DNA of 64,000 nt from Hygrophila difformis (GCA_030278955.1 JAOANR010000006.1:50806915-50870914); one strand, 5' to 3'. Counted from the stretch's first letter, positions 35,425-47,548 are shown. Numbers and translations are program-made. Notes: a model not told the origin generated them from the sequence alone.

Positions 35425-35798
35425 TGGTGGCGCAGTGATGGCGCATTTTTCCCCAAAAACCGCGCGATGGGCGTGCGAGCTCGGCCTGGGCCAGGCCGTG
35501 CTATTTCATTGGGCCGTTTCTCCTCTCTTTTGGGCTTCTATCCTCCTACGTTCTCGGGCTTAAACATTCGGGTTATTCTCGGGTTATAAATTTCTATTTT
35601 TAAATTCATCTCGAACTCAAAAAAATTTGTATTCGAAATCTTGAATTCGTCGACTATTGGCTCCCGTGCAATAATTTATTTAATTAAATTATTTCAACTT
35701 CACGGGACTTACGGAATTTAAACTCTTTTTTATCTTGAATTTAATTCCATTTCTTTTTAAGCGATTAAAATATGCGATTAAATTTGTGGGTGTTACAG
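35425..35798 (-). repeat. 3' LTR remnant of the minus-strand chromovirus
   Basis: Resembles the GC-rich to terminal part of the gag-only element's LTR (GCGCGATGGGCGTGCGAGCT; GGGCTTCTATCCTCCTACGT) and ends GTGGGTGTTACA at 35798. It is truncated on the left, where Tat-like gag begins. Confidence 0.75.
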
Positions 35799-36698
35799 TC
35801 TACCCTTCTTAGAAATCAACTTCGTCCTCGAAGTTGGGTATTGACTCTACTAAGCAAGATATTTAAACGATCATGGCCGAAAACATATGGGAATTAATAA
35901 TCGCGAAGTCGAGTTAGAATTTTCGAGCGTACCTCGACTAGGGTATTAATTGTTGGGTCGTTACATCCTCCTCCCCTTAAGTTTACAGTTATATCCCCAT
36001 AACTGTGGTTGAATAGTTTTGAAACAGGGTCGGGTAACGTTGCTTCATGTCCGACTTCAACTCCCATGTCGCTGTTACGCTTCATGGTTAGACCAAAGAA
36101 CTTTGACCATTCTTACGGTCTTATTCCTTGTCACCATCTCCTTGACATCGAGTATTTGCACTGGGACTTCTTCATAGGTCAAGTCGTCATCCAGTTCAAT
36201 CATTTCTGGCTGAAGTACGTGCGTCGGATCTGGCACATACTTCTTTAATTGTGAGACATAGAACACATTGTGCACTCGAGTTAGTTGTGGCGGTAAAGCT
36301 AGTCGATATGCTAGATTTCCGATTCGTTCTAGAATTTCGTAAGGCCATATGTACCAAGGACTTAGTTTCCCTCGTTTGCCAAAGCGCATCACCCCTTTCA
36401 TTGGTGATATCTTTAGCATAACCTTATCTCCAACTTGAAATTCTAAGCCTTTCCGTCTCACATCGGCATAACTCTTCTGTCGGTCTTGTGCAGCTTTTAT
36501 CTTTCCTTGGATTACTTTGATTTGTTGGGTCATATGCTCAACGAGTTGTGGTCCCATTACTACAGTTTTATCACTCTCACCCCAACTCAACGGATTTCAG
36601 CACTTGCATCCATATAGTGCTTAATGGTGCCATGTCAATGCTAGCATGGTAGCTATTGTTGTAGGAAAATTCAATCAAGGGTAAATGATTTTCCCAAC
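35799..36698 (-). pseudogene. Chromovirus pol 3' part: integrase C-terminus and chromodomain, pol tail, PPT
   Basis: On the minus strand from 36698: integrase core end (ENHLPLIEFSYNNSY-like), QKSYADVRRKGLEFQVGDKV, GKLSPWYIWPYEILERIG and RVHNVFYVSQLKKY, the integrase C-terminal domain. A chromodomain follows (LTYEEVPVQILDVKEM; KVLWSNHEA, then ATWELKSDMKQRYP after a frame change near 36085). The pol tail NFEDEVDF with a stop and GAAGGGTAGAC lies directly before the LTR (35799-35836). A stop near 36597 and the frame change show decay. It is split at 36698 by the Athila-like element and continues at 56696. Confidence 0.88.
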
Positions 36699-37002
36699 TG
36701 ATAATGGCCAGAAATGACCATTATTTTCAATCCATTTCCGTGTCTTAAACGGGCATTTGATCGCATTCCGGTCTTACATTAAGTAAGAAAGCAGTCGAAT
36801 TGGACTGATTTATGCATAATTGTAAAAATAATAAGCTGGTGTGAAAAAGACATAAATATGTAATTTTATTACATATTTATGTTAGAAAAATCCAAAAACA
36901 TGAGAAAAAGAAAAGGAAACAAAAAGATGGGAAAAAGATAGAAAAGCCCACAAAAAGAATATTTTCGGCCCATCTGGCCCAATCCAGCAGGCCCAGGAAA
37001 AC

Positions 37003-37245
37003 CTTTGTCGCGGAAGCCCCTTGGCGCGATGCAGTGTTCCGCGACAAAGGAGGGGTTCCGCGACCAAGTGGCCCAGATGAAGAGGAGACCAGCCAAGCCC
37101 TTTGTCGCGATGACCTTTGTCGCGATGGCATGCTCCGCGACAAAGGCATGTTCCGCGACCAAGATGCACAATTAGAGACACAAGACCCAGTCGAGAAGCC
37201 TTGCCACATGCAGTGTGTTCCGCGACCAACTTGATGCTCCGAGAC
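37003..37245. repeat. CGCGACA palindrome cluster I (5' LTR)
   Basis: About nine GTCGCG/CGCGAC motifs in both orientations (for example TTTGTCGCGGAAG at 37007 and TTCCGCGACAAAG at 37040) immediately upstream of the TATA box. The equivalent copy in the 3' LTR is 52286-52528. Confidence 0.85.
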
Positions 37246-37319
37246 AAAGCTGTGATGTGTGTGATGTCTTAAGACACAATGGGCTAGAATCAAGGCCCAT
37301 GGGCTTAGGGTTACACTTC

Positions 37320-37327
37320 TATAAATA
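37320..37327 (+). promoter_or_regulatory. LTR TATA box
   Basis: TATAAATA about 620 bp into the LTR and 75 bp after palindrome cluster I. Transcription would start about 30 bp downstream. The 3' LTR copy is at 52603-52610. Confidence 0.7.
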
Positions 37328-37979
37328 TGATGTGCCTCCCATGAGCTAAAAAAAAAAGAGGCTAGTTGGAGAGATTGAAATTTTTGTAGAGCTCTTGCAG
37401 GCAAGCTTAGGAGTTCTTCCTTAGGTAGAGTAGTTTAGGTTTATTTTCATGTATTATTTAATTTTTGCTCTTATTTTAGCTTAGTTTAGTATTTTTACTG
37501 TTCACAGTTGCTTAGATAGCCATTTTTATACCATGTTTTGGTTTCTAAACTCTTGTTTTAGGGTTTGTAATACCCAAATCATGGGTATTAACAATACCTC
37601 TTCAATAATATGGGAAAACATTCATCATTTGTGTCCCAAATCATGAAATGGGTTTCACACCCCATGGATTTATGCTTTCTTTTTCGCTTTGGGGTCTCTT
37701 GACCCCCATTATGCCTATTTATGTTTACTGTTAGCATTTTATGGATAATTTTGTGTGGATGTGTGATCAAACCCTAGATTAGGACTCCTGCTTTATTTTA
37801 ATATTCTGCCCATCCTTGTTATTTTTGTTCAAGCATATTCTTCTTTATTTTGAATGTTTCTTGCTTATTTTTAGCTTAGAATAGCTTTTTAATCTGAAAT
37901 AGGGTGAGATCACGCTGTTTGCATGCCACTGTTCATTTCTGCTTTTTCTGACTTTTGTCCTGAACCACCTTGGGCGCCA

Positions 37980-38520
37980 ACCGCCTTCTGGCGCGGAACC
38001 ACGTTCCGCGACAAAATGGCTGTTCCGCGACCAAGGTGTTTCAAGACACTTGTCTCCATAATTTAAAACCCTTTGTCGCGGAATACCTTGTCGCGGAGCC
38101 ACGTTCCGCGACAAAACTGTCCATGCATAGCGACAAAGGAGCCAAACTCTTGCATTTTATCTTCATGGCTTTTTGTCGCGGAATCATCTTGTCGCGGAGC
38201 CACGTTCCGCGACAAAATCCCATTCTGAGACAGAAAAATTATGCCATGTTCCTTGATCTTTGAACACTTTGTCGCGGAACACCTTGTCGCGGAACCACGT
38301 TCCGCGACAAAATTTCTATGCATAGCGACAAAGGTTCAAATGCTTTAGGAATTTTCTGAAAACACTTTGTCGCAATGTCACTCTTGTCGCGGAACCACGT
38401 TCCGCGACAAAATCTTGCATAGCGACAAAGAGGCGTTATGCTGCCAAAAATTCTAAAAACTTGTCGGGATGTCCATGTCGCGGACCTCGGTCCGCGACAA
38501 AATTTATGATATCGCGACAA
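37980..38520. repeat. CGCGACA palindrome cluster II (5' LTR), ~95-100-bp periodic array
   Basis: Six palindromes of the form TTGTCGCGGAACCACGTTCC plus GCGACAA are centred near 38001, 38101, 38202, 38297, 38398 and 38488, a spacing of 90-101 bp. Several units also carry GCATAGCGACAAAG. Each can fold into a hairpin with arms of about 12 bp. TATTTAA follows at 38536-38542. The 3' LTR copy (53262-53787) lacks 15 bp between two TTGTCGCGGA repeats. Confidence 0.85.
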
Positions 38521-41430
38521 GGGTTCCTCTCCCTCTATTTAATCTCAAACAACCTTCATTCTCTTCCTATTTTATATTGCAACACTCACATCATAACCCC
38601 ACGGGTTAGGATGTAACATTCTGGAATTGCAATATAGGGTGTTATGCTGCCCAAATTTTGATTCTCCATTTGCATCACTTAATTAATTGAACCCTTGACT
38701 CATTAATGATTAAGGATTGAGATTAGTAATAATCAAACATCGACAATCATCATGATTAAAGGACCTTTGTTCAATTGCCATTAAAACACTCTTGTATAAA
38801 CAAAATCTTGATGGCTTAAACAGATAATCTGGACTGTAATTAATTATGGTAGGAAGGATTATTTAAGACCATCACATGTGGACCCAATCCACAACCTTGC
38901 ATGAGAAACCAATGTCTCTCATACAAGGGATCTTCTTTTATTTCTTATTTATTTTGTCTTTGTGTGTTGTGTGGAACCATTAGTAAAGAATACATCAGAC
39001 TAATGTTGGCGGGTACTCCCTCATGGATAACTAGCTCGTATTCTGGGTATTAGTTACTAATTGTTATTTTGCATGGTCTGGACGACTGTCAGTGGAAGCC
39101 TTGGCGGTTCGCCCATCTGGGGTTATGATAGCTGCTCGGCTGACTCCCATCCAGATACAGTTTTATTTTTATCATTATCTTAATTTCCAAACCTAAATTC
39201 CAATCCGTACTGGGAGTCAGTTGGCATCAGTCAATGCCAACTGATGATCATTATAGAAGGGAAGCATGTAGGTTTTTATCCGAATTCACAGACAGTGGAG
39301 GCCCAACTGGTGTTGACACCACCATTATAGGGTCTAAGCTGTCTAAATTCGCTCCATCCGAGTAATTGGGAAATTGGACAGTAGATGTTTACAGTCCACC
39401 TGATTATTCTGCCATTACTTTGGTCCCTTGACTACTTCATGTCTGTGTTTCACCTTCTGTCTAGACCCGCATTTATATTTTGGGTCAATTAATTTTACAC
39501 TTCCATATATCTTTATGCATGATAATATTATATACTATTGTGGTCTGTAATTATTTTGGGATCCTTCCCTTGGACAATAGAAGTCTAGATCTTAAACAGA
39601 TATTGCTTTATAAATTTCCAACAAAAATCTCTTTATAAAATCCGGATCTGAGTAAGGGATAAATTCCTCAGTTATGACTAATTCATATCCTGTCAAGGGT
39701 TGTATTTTGGGAAATTAGAAGCAGATTCAGCGATTAGGTCTCGCCTAGACTGAAAGGGTCTGTGTTTTAACTGAGAGTCTAGTACCTGACAGGGAATGAT
39801 TTTCAAATTCATTATTTTCCAAAATTGCTGGTTGATGGAAATGTAAGATTAAGTGCTACACCGAGATGGGGTCCACTTGGATTCAAATACAGTGTAGTAA
39901 ATAATCTTAGAGGAACATCATCCAGGCCTTGGTTATTTTCCAAGATAGGGTTGAGTTTTCTTTCAACTGCTATCCTCTTCTGCCAAAGCCTACTTTTGAG
40001 TCCTGAGTGAGTGCATCCGGGACGAACTAATTTATTAGTTCGTTTCATTAGTTTGTATCTCATAATCACCCGGAAGGAAGTGAACACACTAGTGGTTCAC
40101 TGAGAGCCGGGAATTCTTGATCCATACTCCTTCATCCTGATGGGGAGCTGTCGTTTACTACCAGGGTCAGATTTTCAAAACCTCCGAGTGATAGGTTTTA
40201 AATGCTTTCTTTACCGCTTTCTTTTAACCGCTTTCATTAGAGGTCACTCGGTTGTATTGAGAGTTGTGTAACTGCTACTAGGATTGACAGTTAAGGGATA
40301 GTTTAGGGCTTAATTCAAATCTTTGGGTGTGACATGGGGGAATGATAGCAGTACTTGACACTTCAATAAATGATTTGTCAGGTGTTGCTTTTCCACCACA
40401 GGTGAAGTAACACACCCAGGCCAGGGCAGTTACAAATCTGTGGTATCTTAGAATTTGCGGTCTTAAGAACATGTAAACTCATATTGCAAGTACCTGTCTG
40501 TTAAAGGGAAAGCATTATTGAGAGCATGAGAATCAGCTATCTGATAGAATTATCCCAAACAAAGATCTGCGTATAAAAATGGAAGTTTAATATTGCTGTA
40601 TCTCACTCTTGTCCAATTTTCATTCTTTTCTTCCTGTCCTTTCTGTCTACATTGTGATTCAGCTTCACGGTTGGCACAATGCACCTTTTCCCTGCTTTCA
40701 TAGATAATGTTTACTGCATTCCTAGAATAATTTTTATCCGCTTTCTAGAATAGATTTATTTGCTTTGTAGATTAATTTAACTGCTTTCAAGATCTAGTTT
40801 AAATTCATGTCAGTAGATATTAATCATCTTTCAACCTATTGAGCAATACGAATGGAAAATCTAGTAAAACGACGTGGGACCTGCTTCTATCGCACATCCT
40901 CCAGTGAACGATCCGGTCTTACTATAAATTACTGCAATTTTTGACACCGTGCGCTTTCGGGGGCACAGTTTCTTAAACACGAGCAATAAAAACATGACTA
41001 CTTATAAATATATCCCTAATCACAACCCCGCCATCATAAATTGATTTCATTAAATAAAATCTAAACCAGGATCATGATTTTTCGGAAAATACTCATGTAG
41101 TGGGAATCAGTCAAAAGTTTCATGGCAGGAAATCTTATGACAAGGATTGATGAGAAGTATCATGGCATATTTGCCGGGGATCCTCAGTGTGACAGGCTGA
41201 AGGTCAATTTATCCCGGTTGTGCCGTGAGATTTGTCAACATTTCATGACAGAGAGGACCACAGCGCCATTCGAAACCAAAGCACCATACTTGAGTAATAA
41301 AAAGACTATTAAGCTTAATATATATATATCCCTAAACCCCTTACCGTAAATCATAACTCTTTTCATGTAATAAATCTAACCTGGTATATTTTGGAAAATG
41401 CTTGTGGGACGGAAATTGTCAAAAGTTTCA

Positions 41431-41449
41431 TGGCGCTGTTGCCGGGGAG
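41431..41449 (+). other. Primer binding site (Athila type)
   Basis: TGGCGCTGTTGCCGGGGAG directly after the LTR. It matches the TGGCGCCGTTGCCGGGGA sites of Athila elements (tRNA-Asp class) except for one base. Confidence 0.85.
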
Positions 41450-41591
41450 GATGCAGCGCCGTTTTATTTAGGGAATTACATTCCTCATTGCTCCTAGATT
41501 AGCCTATACATATAATTATAAATATTCACCTTCAGAACCACTTCTAACCTGGGGATTGTACAGGTACTGTCATTATTGAAGCCGTTGTTCT

Positions 41592-43751
41592 ATGCAAAGG
41601 AGGAAGCAGACGCCAGCCGAGATCCCGTTTAATTCAGAGATAGAAAAGACAGCTCGACGTCTTAGGGCGGAGACTAAACGAAGAAGGGAACGGGAACGAC
41701 AGGCATTACTTTCGCCAAGCACCAGCAGCGATATTTCCGAAATGGCAAACCCTGACATCCCACCAATTATTCAACCCAATCCCCCACTTCACAACATTGA
41801 GGAAGACCCCGAAGATGCTGATCATGATGATTTGGATGACCCCCCTCCCCAGATCATACAAGGAGGTGGGAATCCACCAAACATGGAGCAGCAGCACTTC
41901 GAGGCACCCCCTCCCAACCCGAACCAAAACCCACCAAACAACCAAAACCAACCAAATCAGCAAAATTTCCCAAACCAACAGAATCAGCAATACCATAACC
42001 CCCATCAGAATCCCCCGAATCCGAATGATTTCAATGATCCGAGGAACTATTTCATGCCTCAGAACTTCTACCCACAGCAGTACCAAGGTGGGCCTGAGAA
42101 CAATCATCAAGCAGCAGCTGCTGCTGATTACATGCAGCCGATTTTAGAGCCATATCTGAACATCCCTGGACAAGCTCCATTCCTAGCCAGGAACTTCGAA
42201 CTGAAACCGGCCCTAATCAATCTAGTCCAGAGCAACCAGTTTGCCGGAGCAAGTCATGAAGATCCCCATGATCACCTGCAAACCTTCCTAGAATTGTGTG
42301 ACACGATCAAGAATCGTGATGTACCCACAAACACTATTCGACTAAGGCTATTCCCCTTCTCTCTGACAAGCGGAGCACGAACATGGTACAAGTCACTGCC
42401 CATAAATCAGAAGTCTACATGGGAAGATGTGATCAGAAACTTCCTGGCAAAATACTTCCCGGAGTCCAAGGTGGATGAATGCCGCTCCAAAATTGCGGAA
42501 TTCAAGATGAAACCAGACGAGTCCTTGTATGATGCAAAGGAAAGATTCTTCAACCTACTCAGAAAGTGTCCTCAACATGGCTTCCATGACTGGGAGAGAT
42601 TAAGAAAGTTCTACAGTGGTCTGACTCCAGCATGGAAATCCATGCTTGATGCTGCTGGTGGTCAACATTTGCTTTACATACCGATGGACCAAGCCTGGGC
42701 AAAGATTGAAGCCATGAGTGTAAACCGTTCTGTTCTAACTGATGATGGTAATCTCACTCCCCCTCGTAGTTTATGTGCTGTAGGTACAGTAGAGAAGTCA
42801 GACATTGAAAAGCTTCAAGAGCAAGTGGCAGCGTTGTCTGTAAATCAAGGAGTTGGAAGTTCCGCGCTGGGACAGCAAACTGATGTGATTTGTGGACTGT
42901 GTCAAGGCGCTCATGCAACTGACACATGCGAGCAAGTCACAGCTGAGAGCTGTAACTATGCAGGAGCTTTTCCAAATAGACACCCGAATTTGTCCTACTC
43001 AAACAACAACGCCTTGAATTCACATCTCTTGAATAAGCCACAGCAGCAATTCAACCCTCAGCAGAACCAAGGATTCAATCAGAACAGGGGCCAACATTTT
43101 CAGAATCCAGGTTTCCAACCTCAGATCCAGCAGAGGCCGCCTCAGAATTTCCAGAACTTTCAGCCCAATCAGAGTTTCCAGCCTCAGTTTGTCCCAAACC
43201 AAGGCCAGTGGAATCAGAATCAGCATCAAAATCAGAATCAGAATCAAAAGCCTCCTTCAAGGCTTGAGAATTTGATGACTGATTTCATCACTAGTCAGAA
43301 AGAGATCAACAATCAACTGCAGGCCTCCATCAGAAATGTGGAGACCCAAGTTACACAGATGGCTAATGAGATGCAGAAAAGGGACAAAGGAACATTGCCT
43401 AGTACTGCGGAAAAGAACCCGCAATGCAAGGCAATAACCTTGAAATCTGGAAGAGTACTAGCTGGACCAAAGGGAGCAGATACTGGAGCGGAATTTGAAG
43501 AAGATGGTATTGTTGACAATGCTGGTAAGGAAGCTGATAATGGGAACGAAGCGGAAAAAGAGACAGCCAATTGCAGACTGAAGTTGCGCCTGAAACGGCT
43601 GAAACAGATAAGGGTACAGGTGAAGGTACAACTTCCTTCCCTTCACCACCAAAAATTGCTAATAACAAGTACATGCCCAGGATTCCTTATCCTGCGCGGC
43701 TTAAAAATAAAGAACATGATCTTAAATTCAAGAAATTTCTGCAACGATTAA
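41592..43751 (+). CDS. Gag of the Athila-like element, 719 codons
   Basis: Forms the particle that packages the element RNA. The start ([19 protein letters not shown]) is the first ATG after the primer site. Order: basic helix (about 20-40), Pro/Asn/Gln-rich region (about 75-185), gag core (about 200-360; [40 protein letters not shown]), zinc-knuckle-like [13 protein letters not shown] (about 434-446), a long Gln/Asn/Phe/Pro-rich tract (about 480-560), then [11 protein letters not shown] (about 615). The last ~60 codons look non-native; the homologous reading continues in the -1 frame that becomes pol from about 43570. It is otherwise free of stops. Confidence 0.92.
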   Translation: MQRRKQTPAEIPFNSEIEKTARRLRAETKRRRERERQALLSPSTSSDISEMANPDIPPIIQPNPPLHNIEEDPEDADHDDLDDPPPQIIQGGGNPPNMEQQHFEAPPPNPNQNPPNNQNQPNQQNFPNQQNQQYHNPHQNPPNPNDFNDPRNYFMPQNFYPQQYQGGPENNHQAAAAADYMQPILEPYLNIPGQAPFLARNFELKPALINLVQSNQFAGASHEDPHDHLQTFLELCDTIKNRDVPTNTIRLRLFPFSLTSGARTWYKSLPINQKSTWEDVIRNFLAKYFPESKVDECRSKIAEFKMKPDESLYDAKERFFNLLRKCPQHGFHDWERLRKFYSGLTPAWKSMLDAAGGQHLLYIPMDQAWAKIEAMSVNRSVLTDDGNLTPPRSLCAVGTVEKSDIEKLQEQVAALSVNQGVGSSALGQQTDVICGLCQGAHATDTCEQVTAESCNYAGAFPNRHPNLSYSNNNALNSHLLNKPQQQFNPQQNQGFNQNRGQHFQNPGFQPQIQQRPPQNFQNFQPNQSFQPQFVPNQGQWNQNQHQNQNQNQKPPSRLENLMTDFITSQKEINNQLQASIRNVETQVTQMANEMQKRDKGTLPSTAEKNPQCKAITLKSGRVLAGPKGADTGAEFEEDGIVDNAGKEADNGNEAEKETANCRLKLRLKRLKQIRVQVKVQLPSLHHQKLLITSTCPGFLILRGLKIKNMILNSRNFCND

Positions 43752-46700
43752 AGTCTGTAGAGATAACCATTCCTCTCACAGAAATGATTTCCGAAATGCC
43801 CATCTATGCTAAGTTCTTGAAAGAATTGATTTCAGGAAAAAGGCAGGTTGAGCAGGAAGAGGTAATTATTCTCAACAGCACATGCAGTGCCATCGTTCAG
43901 ATGAGAATGCCTGAAAAGAAAGAGGACCCCGGATGTTGCACACTTCCAGTACAATTCGGAAAGGCCAAAGTGAGTATGGGGCTTTGTGATTTAGGATCAA
44001 GCATCAATGTGATGCCACTAGCTATGGCTGTTCGCCTTAAGCTTGGAGAAATTCAACCGGTCAAGATGAGACTGCAACTTGCAGACAGATCAATCACTCA
44101 GCCCGTAGGAATCCTCAAGGATGTTGTGGTCAAAACCGGGCAGGTTCTTTTCCCGGTCGACTTCATCGTCCTCGACATTGAAGAGGATTCTGAAATACCG
44201 CTTATCCTTGGACGCCCATTTCTAGCCACTGGTGGTGCACTGATTGACGCTAAATCCGGAAAAGTCACCTTAAGGGTCGATGGCGAGGAGATCATCTTTG
44301 ATATGGAGAAATTGCAGAAATTTCCGAATGACAGTTCTTGTTTCTCATTTGAAAATGTAATAGTTAGGGAAGAGCCAGACTCTGAACTTGATTGTGAAAT
44401 GATGCTGGATGAACTATCAAAGCAGATACTGAAGCCTGCTGGCGTGGAGCACAAAGGATGCAAAGCCGTTCACTTTGCCGATCCCGAAACAGGGGATTTG
44501 GAGGAATTTGACGGCATCGTATTCCATGATGACGCCAACCAAGAGGAGGAAGAGGATCCTGTACTGATGCAGGATCCCGAAGGTAAATCTGTTCTCCCAC
44601 TACCCAATTCTCGCAAACTACTCCCTTCCGTTGAATGTCCACCAGAGCTTGAACTTAAAACACTACCCGATCATCTCAAGTACGCGTTTCTCGCAGAACA
44701 TAAAAAGTTACCCGTGATTGTTTCGGCTAAGCTCTCCCAAGAGCAAGAAAATGCTCTGGTGGTCATTCTTAAGAAACATGTACATGCAATAGGTTGGACC
44801 ATTTCTGATATAAAAGGAATAAGCCCTTCTATTTGCATGCACAGGATTCTAATGGAAGAAGAGTTTAAACCCTCCCGTCAACCTCAGAGGCGATTGAACC
44901 CCCTTATGCAGGAAGTGGTAAGGAAAGAAGTTATCAAGCTCTTAGATGCTGGTATAATCTATCCTATCTCTGATAGCAAATGGGTTAGCCCGGTGCAGGT
45001 CGTACCCAAACGAGGAGGGATGTGCATAACCAAGAATGAGCAAGGAGAAGAGGTTGCAACCAGGCCAGTGACCGGATGGAGAGTTTGTATCGACTACCGG
45101 AAGCTGAACGAGGCCACACGCAAGGACCATTTTCCATTGCCATTCATTGATCAGATGCTTGAGAGGTTGGCAGGGAGAGAGTTTTATTGCTTTTTGGATG
45201 GTTATTCTGGTTATAATCAGATTGTTATTTCCAGTGAAGACCATGATAAAACCACTTTTACTTGCCCGTACGGCACTTTTGCCTATCGACGGATGCCTTT
45301 TGGTTTGTGCAATGCACCTGCTACTTTTCAAAGATGCATGATGTCTATTTTCTCTGAATTTATCGAAAAATGCATTGAGGTCTTTATGGATGACTTCTCT
45401 GTGTATGGAGATACATTCGAAGATTGCTTGGCCAATCTTGCCAAGATTTTAAAGAGGTGTGAGGACACTAACTTGGTTTTAAATTGGGAAAAGTGCCATT
45501 TTATGGTCACTGAGGGCATAGTGTTAGGTCATCGCATTTCTCGTGCAAGAATTGAAGTTGATCCAGCCAAAGTTTCCATCATTTCCAATCTCCCTCTCCC
45601 TAACTCGATCAAATCAGTTAGGAGCTTCTTAGGGCATGCCGGTTTTTACCGGCGATTCATTAAGGATTTCTCTAAAATTGCCAAGCCGCTCACTAATCTG
45701 CTTTGTAAAGAAAATCCTTTCTTAATAAATGAAGCGTGTGTCCAAGCCTTTGACACGCTCAAGAAGATGTTGGTTTCTGCACTGATAGTGCAACCCCCCG
45801 ATTGGTCACTACCTTTCGAGGTAATGTGCGATGCTAGTGGTCTCGCCGTGGGCGCAGTTCTTGGACAACATAAGGATGGGAGACACTACGTAATTCATTA
45901 CGCAAGTCATGCCCTGAATGAAGCCCAAGTTAACTACACCACAACGGAGAAAGAGATGTATGCTGTAGTCTTCGCGTTTGACAAGTTCAGACAGTACCTG
46001 ATAGGTACAAAGACCATAGTATACACCGATCATACAGCATTGAGATACTTGTTTAGCAAACAAGATGCAAAACCTCGATTAATCAGGTGGGTACTTCTGT
46101 TGCAAGAATTTGACATCATAATAAAAGATAGGCGAGGTCGAGATAACGGTGCTGCTGACCACTTATCTCGATTAGATAATGATAAAAAGGAAAAAGCCGT
46201 CAATGAAGATTTCCCGGACGAACAGTTGTTCGCGTTGCATCTGCATAATCAAGTTTGTCCATGGTTTTCCGACATCGCTAACTTCTTGGCGTGCGGAGTA
46301 ACCCCACAGTTTTCGAACTATCATCAGAGGAATAAGTTCAAACGAGATGTATTAAGTTACTTCTGGGAAGAACCCTATCTCTTCAAACACTGCCCTGATT
46401 CAATAATCAGGCGATGTGTGACTGAGCATGAAGCTTATCAAATTGTCAGAAAATGCCATGAATTAGAATATGGAGGTCACCATGGTCCCGCTCGAACGGC
46501 CCACAAGGTCCTCGAATGTGGATTTTATTGGCCTCAAATCTATGAGGATTGCCGGACATTTGTTAAGGGCTGTGACAGATGCCAAAGATTAGGAAACATC
46601 TCCAAGAGGGATGAGATGCCTCAAAAGGGGATTCTCACACTTGAGATCTTTGATGTATGGGGCATTGACTTCATGGGACCGTTTCCACCATCTGGTGGAA

Positions 46701-47548
46701 ACTACTATATCTTGGTAGCTGTCGATTACGTATCCAAATGGGTCGAGGCTGTCGCATTACCGACCAATGATGGTAGCCAAGTCATCAAGTTCCTCAAGAA
46801 CAACATTTTCAGTCGGTTTGGCGTACCTAGGGTGGTGATATCTGATGGAGGAACACACTTTATTAATAAAGGTTTTGAAACTTTAATGAGTAAAAATGGG
46901 ATCCTCCATAAGATAGGCACGCCTTACCATCCTCAGACTAGTGGTCAAGTCGAAGTATCCAATCGCGAAATCAAACACATACTCGAAGCCACTGTCGGGA
47001 TAACCCGTAAGGATTGGGCACGTAAGCTCAATGATGCTCTATGGGCATACCGCACAGCATATAAGACTCCCATCGGGATGTCTCCATATAGGCTGGTCTT
47101 CGGAAAAACCTGTCATTTGCCCGTAGAGCTAGAGCATAAAGCTTATTGGGCCGTTAAAACGCTTAACTTCGATCCGAAAGTTGCTCAGAGCAAACGTAAG
47201 TTGGACCTCAATGAAATTGAGGAAATACGAGCGCAAGCTTATGAAAGCTCTCGAATTTACAAGGAGCGGACCCAGAAGTTGCACGATCGCCGGATTAAAC
47301 CTAAGTATTTTTATGTTGGCCAACATGTGTTATTGTTCAATACTAGGTTGAAGCTGTTCCCCGGAAAGCTCAAATCTAGATGGGAAGGACCACATGAAGT
47401 ACTAGAGGTGTTCAAAAACGGAGCTGTCAGGATCCGAACTGATAGGGGCGATATAGTGGTGAATGGAAAACGATTGAAAGAGTACCTCGGACAGTTCGAT
47501 CCGGAGAAAGAAAGCCAAGCAGTGGCAGACCCGGCTTACACTCAATAA
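43541..47548 (+). CDS. Pol of the Athila-like element: protease, RT, RNase H, integrase
   Basis: Open from 43541, in the -1 frame relative to gag, overlapping gag by about 210 nt. It has no usual start and would need a frameshift or gag-pol fusion. Counting residues from 43571: gag-linker motif [13 protein letters not shown] (about 35); protease active site [11 protein letters not shown] (about 139); RT with [20 protein letters not shown], the first catalytic Asp in [10 protein letters not shown], and FMDDFSVYG (about 604); RNase H with MCDASG (about 750), [10 protein letters not shown] and [10 protein letters not shown] (about 818); integrase zinc region ending CDRCQRLG (about 1005); DDE residues in [10 protein letters not shown] (about 1030), VISDGGTHF (about 1090) and [10 protein letters not shown] (about 1130). 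All catalytic residues are present and no stop interrupts 1,325 codons. Confidence 0.94.
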   Translation, partial: WERSGKRDSQLQTEVAPETAETDKGTGEGTTSFPSPPKIANNKYMPRIPYPARLKNKEHDLKFKKFLQRLKSVEITIPLTEMISEMPIYAKFLKELISGKRQVEQEEVIILNSTCSAIVQMRMPEKKEDPGCCTLPVQFGKAKVSMGLCDLGSSINVMPLAMAVRLKLGEIQPVKMRLQLADRSITQPVGILKDVVVKTGQVLFPVDFIVLDIEEDSEIPLILGRPFLATGGALIDAKSGKVTLRVDGEEIIFDMEKLQKFPNDSSCFSFENVIVREEPDSELDCEMMLDELSKQILKPAGVEHKGCKAVHFADPETGDLEEFDGIVFHDDANQEEEEDPVLMQDPEGKSVLPLPNSRKLLPSVECPPELELKTLPDHLKYAFLAEHKKLPVIVSAKLSQEQENALVVILKKHVHAIGWTISDIKGISPSICMHRILMEEEFKPSRQPQRRLNPLMQEVVRKEVIKLLDAGIIYPISDSKWVSPVQVVPKRGGMCITKNEQGEEVATRPVTGWRVCIDYRKLNEATRKDHFPLPFIDQMLERLAGREFYCFLDGYSGYNQIVISSEDHDKTTFTCPYGTFAYRRMPFGLCNAPATFQRCMMSIFSEFIEKCIEVFMDDFSVYGDTFEDCLANLAKILKRCEDTNLVLNWEKCHFMVTEGIVLGHRISRARIEVDPAKVSIISNLPLPNSIKSVRSFLGHAGFYRRFIKDFSKIAKPLTNLLCKENPFLINEACVQAFDTLKKMLVSALIVQPPDWSLPFEVMCDASGLAVGAVLGQHKDGRHYVIHYASHALNEAQVNYTTTEKEMYAVVFAFDKFRQYLIGTKTIVYTDHTALRYLFSKQDAKPRLIRWVLLLQEFDIIIKDRRGRDNGAADHLSRLDNDKKEKAVNEDFPDEQLFALHLHNQVCPWFSDIANFLACGVTPQFSNYHQRNKFKRDVLSYFWEEPYLFKHCPDSIIRRCVTEHEAYQIVRKCHELEYGGHHGPARTAHKVLECGFYWPQIYEDCRTFVKGCDRCQRLGNISKRDEMPQKGILTLEIFDVWGIDFMGPFPPSGGNYYILVAVDYVSKWVEAVALPTNDGSQVIKFLKNNIFSRFGVPRVVISDGGTHFINKGFETLMSKNGILHKIGTPYHPQTSGQVEVSNREIKHILEATVGITRKDWARKLNDALWAYRTAYKTPIGMSPYRLVFGKTCHLPVELEHKAYWAVKTLNFDPKVAQSKRKLDLNEIEEIRAQAYESSRIYKERTQKLHDRRIKPKYFYVGQHVLLFNTRLKLFPGKLKSRWEGPHEVLEVFKNGAVRIRTDRGDIVVNGKRLKEYLGQFDPEKESQAVADPAYTQ

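Larger units (their letters stand above)
36699..41430 (+). repeat. 5' LTR of the Athila-like element, 4,732 bp
   Basis: Contains two clusters of TTCCGCGACAAA/TTTGTCGCGGAA motifs (37003-37245 and 37980-38520) and TATAAATA at 37320. The right end (41008-41430) is an imperfect ~310-bp duplication. It holds no genes; frames rich in VAERGSATR-like or CRGTWFRDK-like words are translations of the palindromic motif. Confidence 0.95.

Noticed and set aside
36869..38520. Frames with VAERGSATR, SRNVAPRQ or CRGTWFRDK words, also at 48002-48569 and 52152-53787
   Set aside because: These are six-frame translations of the TTCCGCGACAAA palindromes, not proteins.
37980..38520. Regularly spaced palindromes resembling a CRISPR array
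   Set aside because: Plant retroelement context, degenerate repeats, related rather than unique spacers, and no cas genes.
41706..42110. 134-codon hydrophobic minus-strand frame
   Set aside because: Antisense shadow of the Pro/Asn/Gln-rich part of gag.
43541..43575. Classical -1 frameshift heptamer
   Set aside because: GCGGAAAAAG does not fit X-XXY-YYZ strictly, so programmed frameshifting is left only as a possibility.
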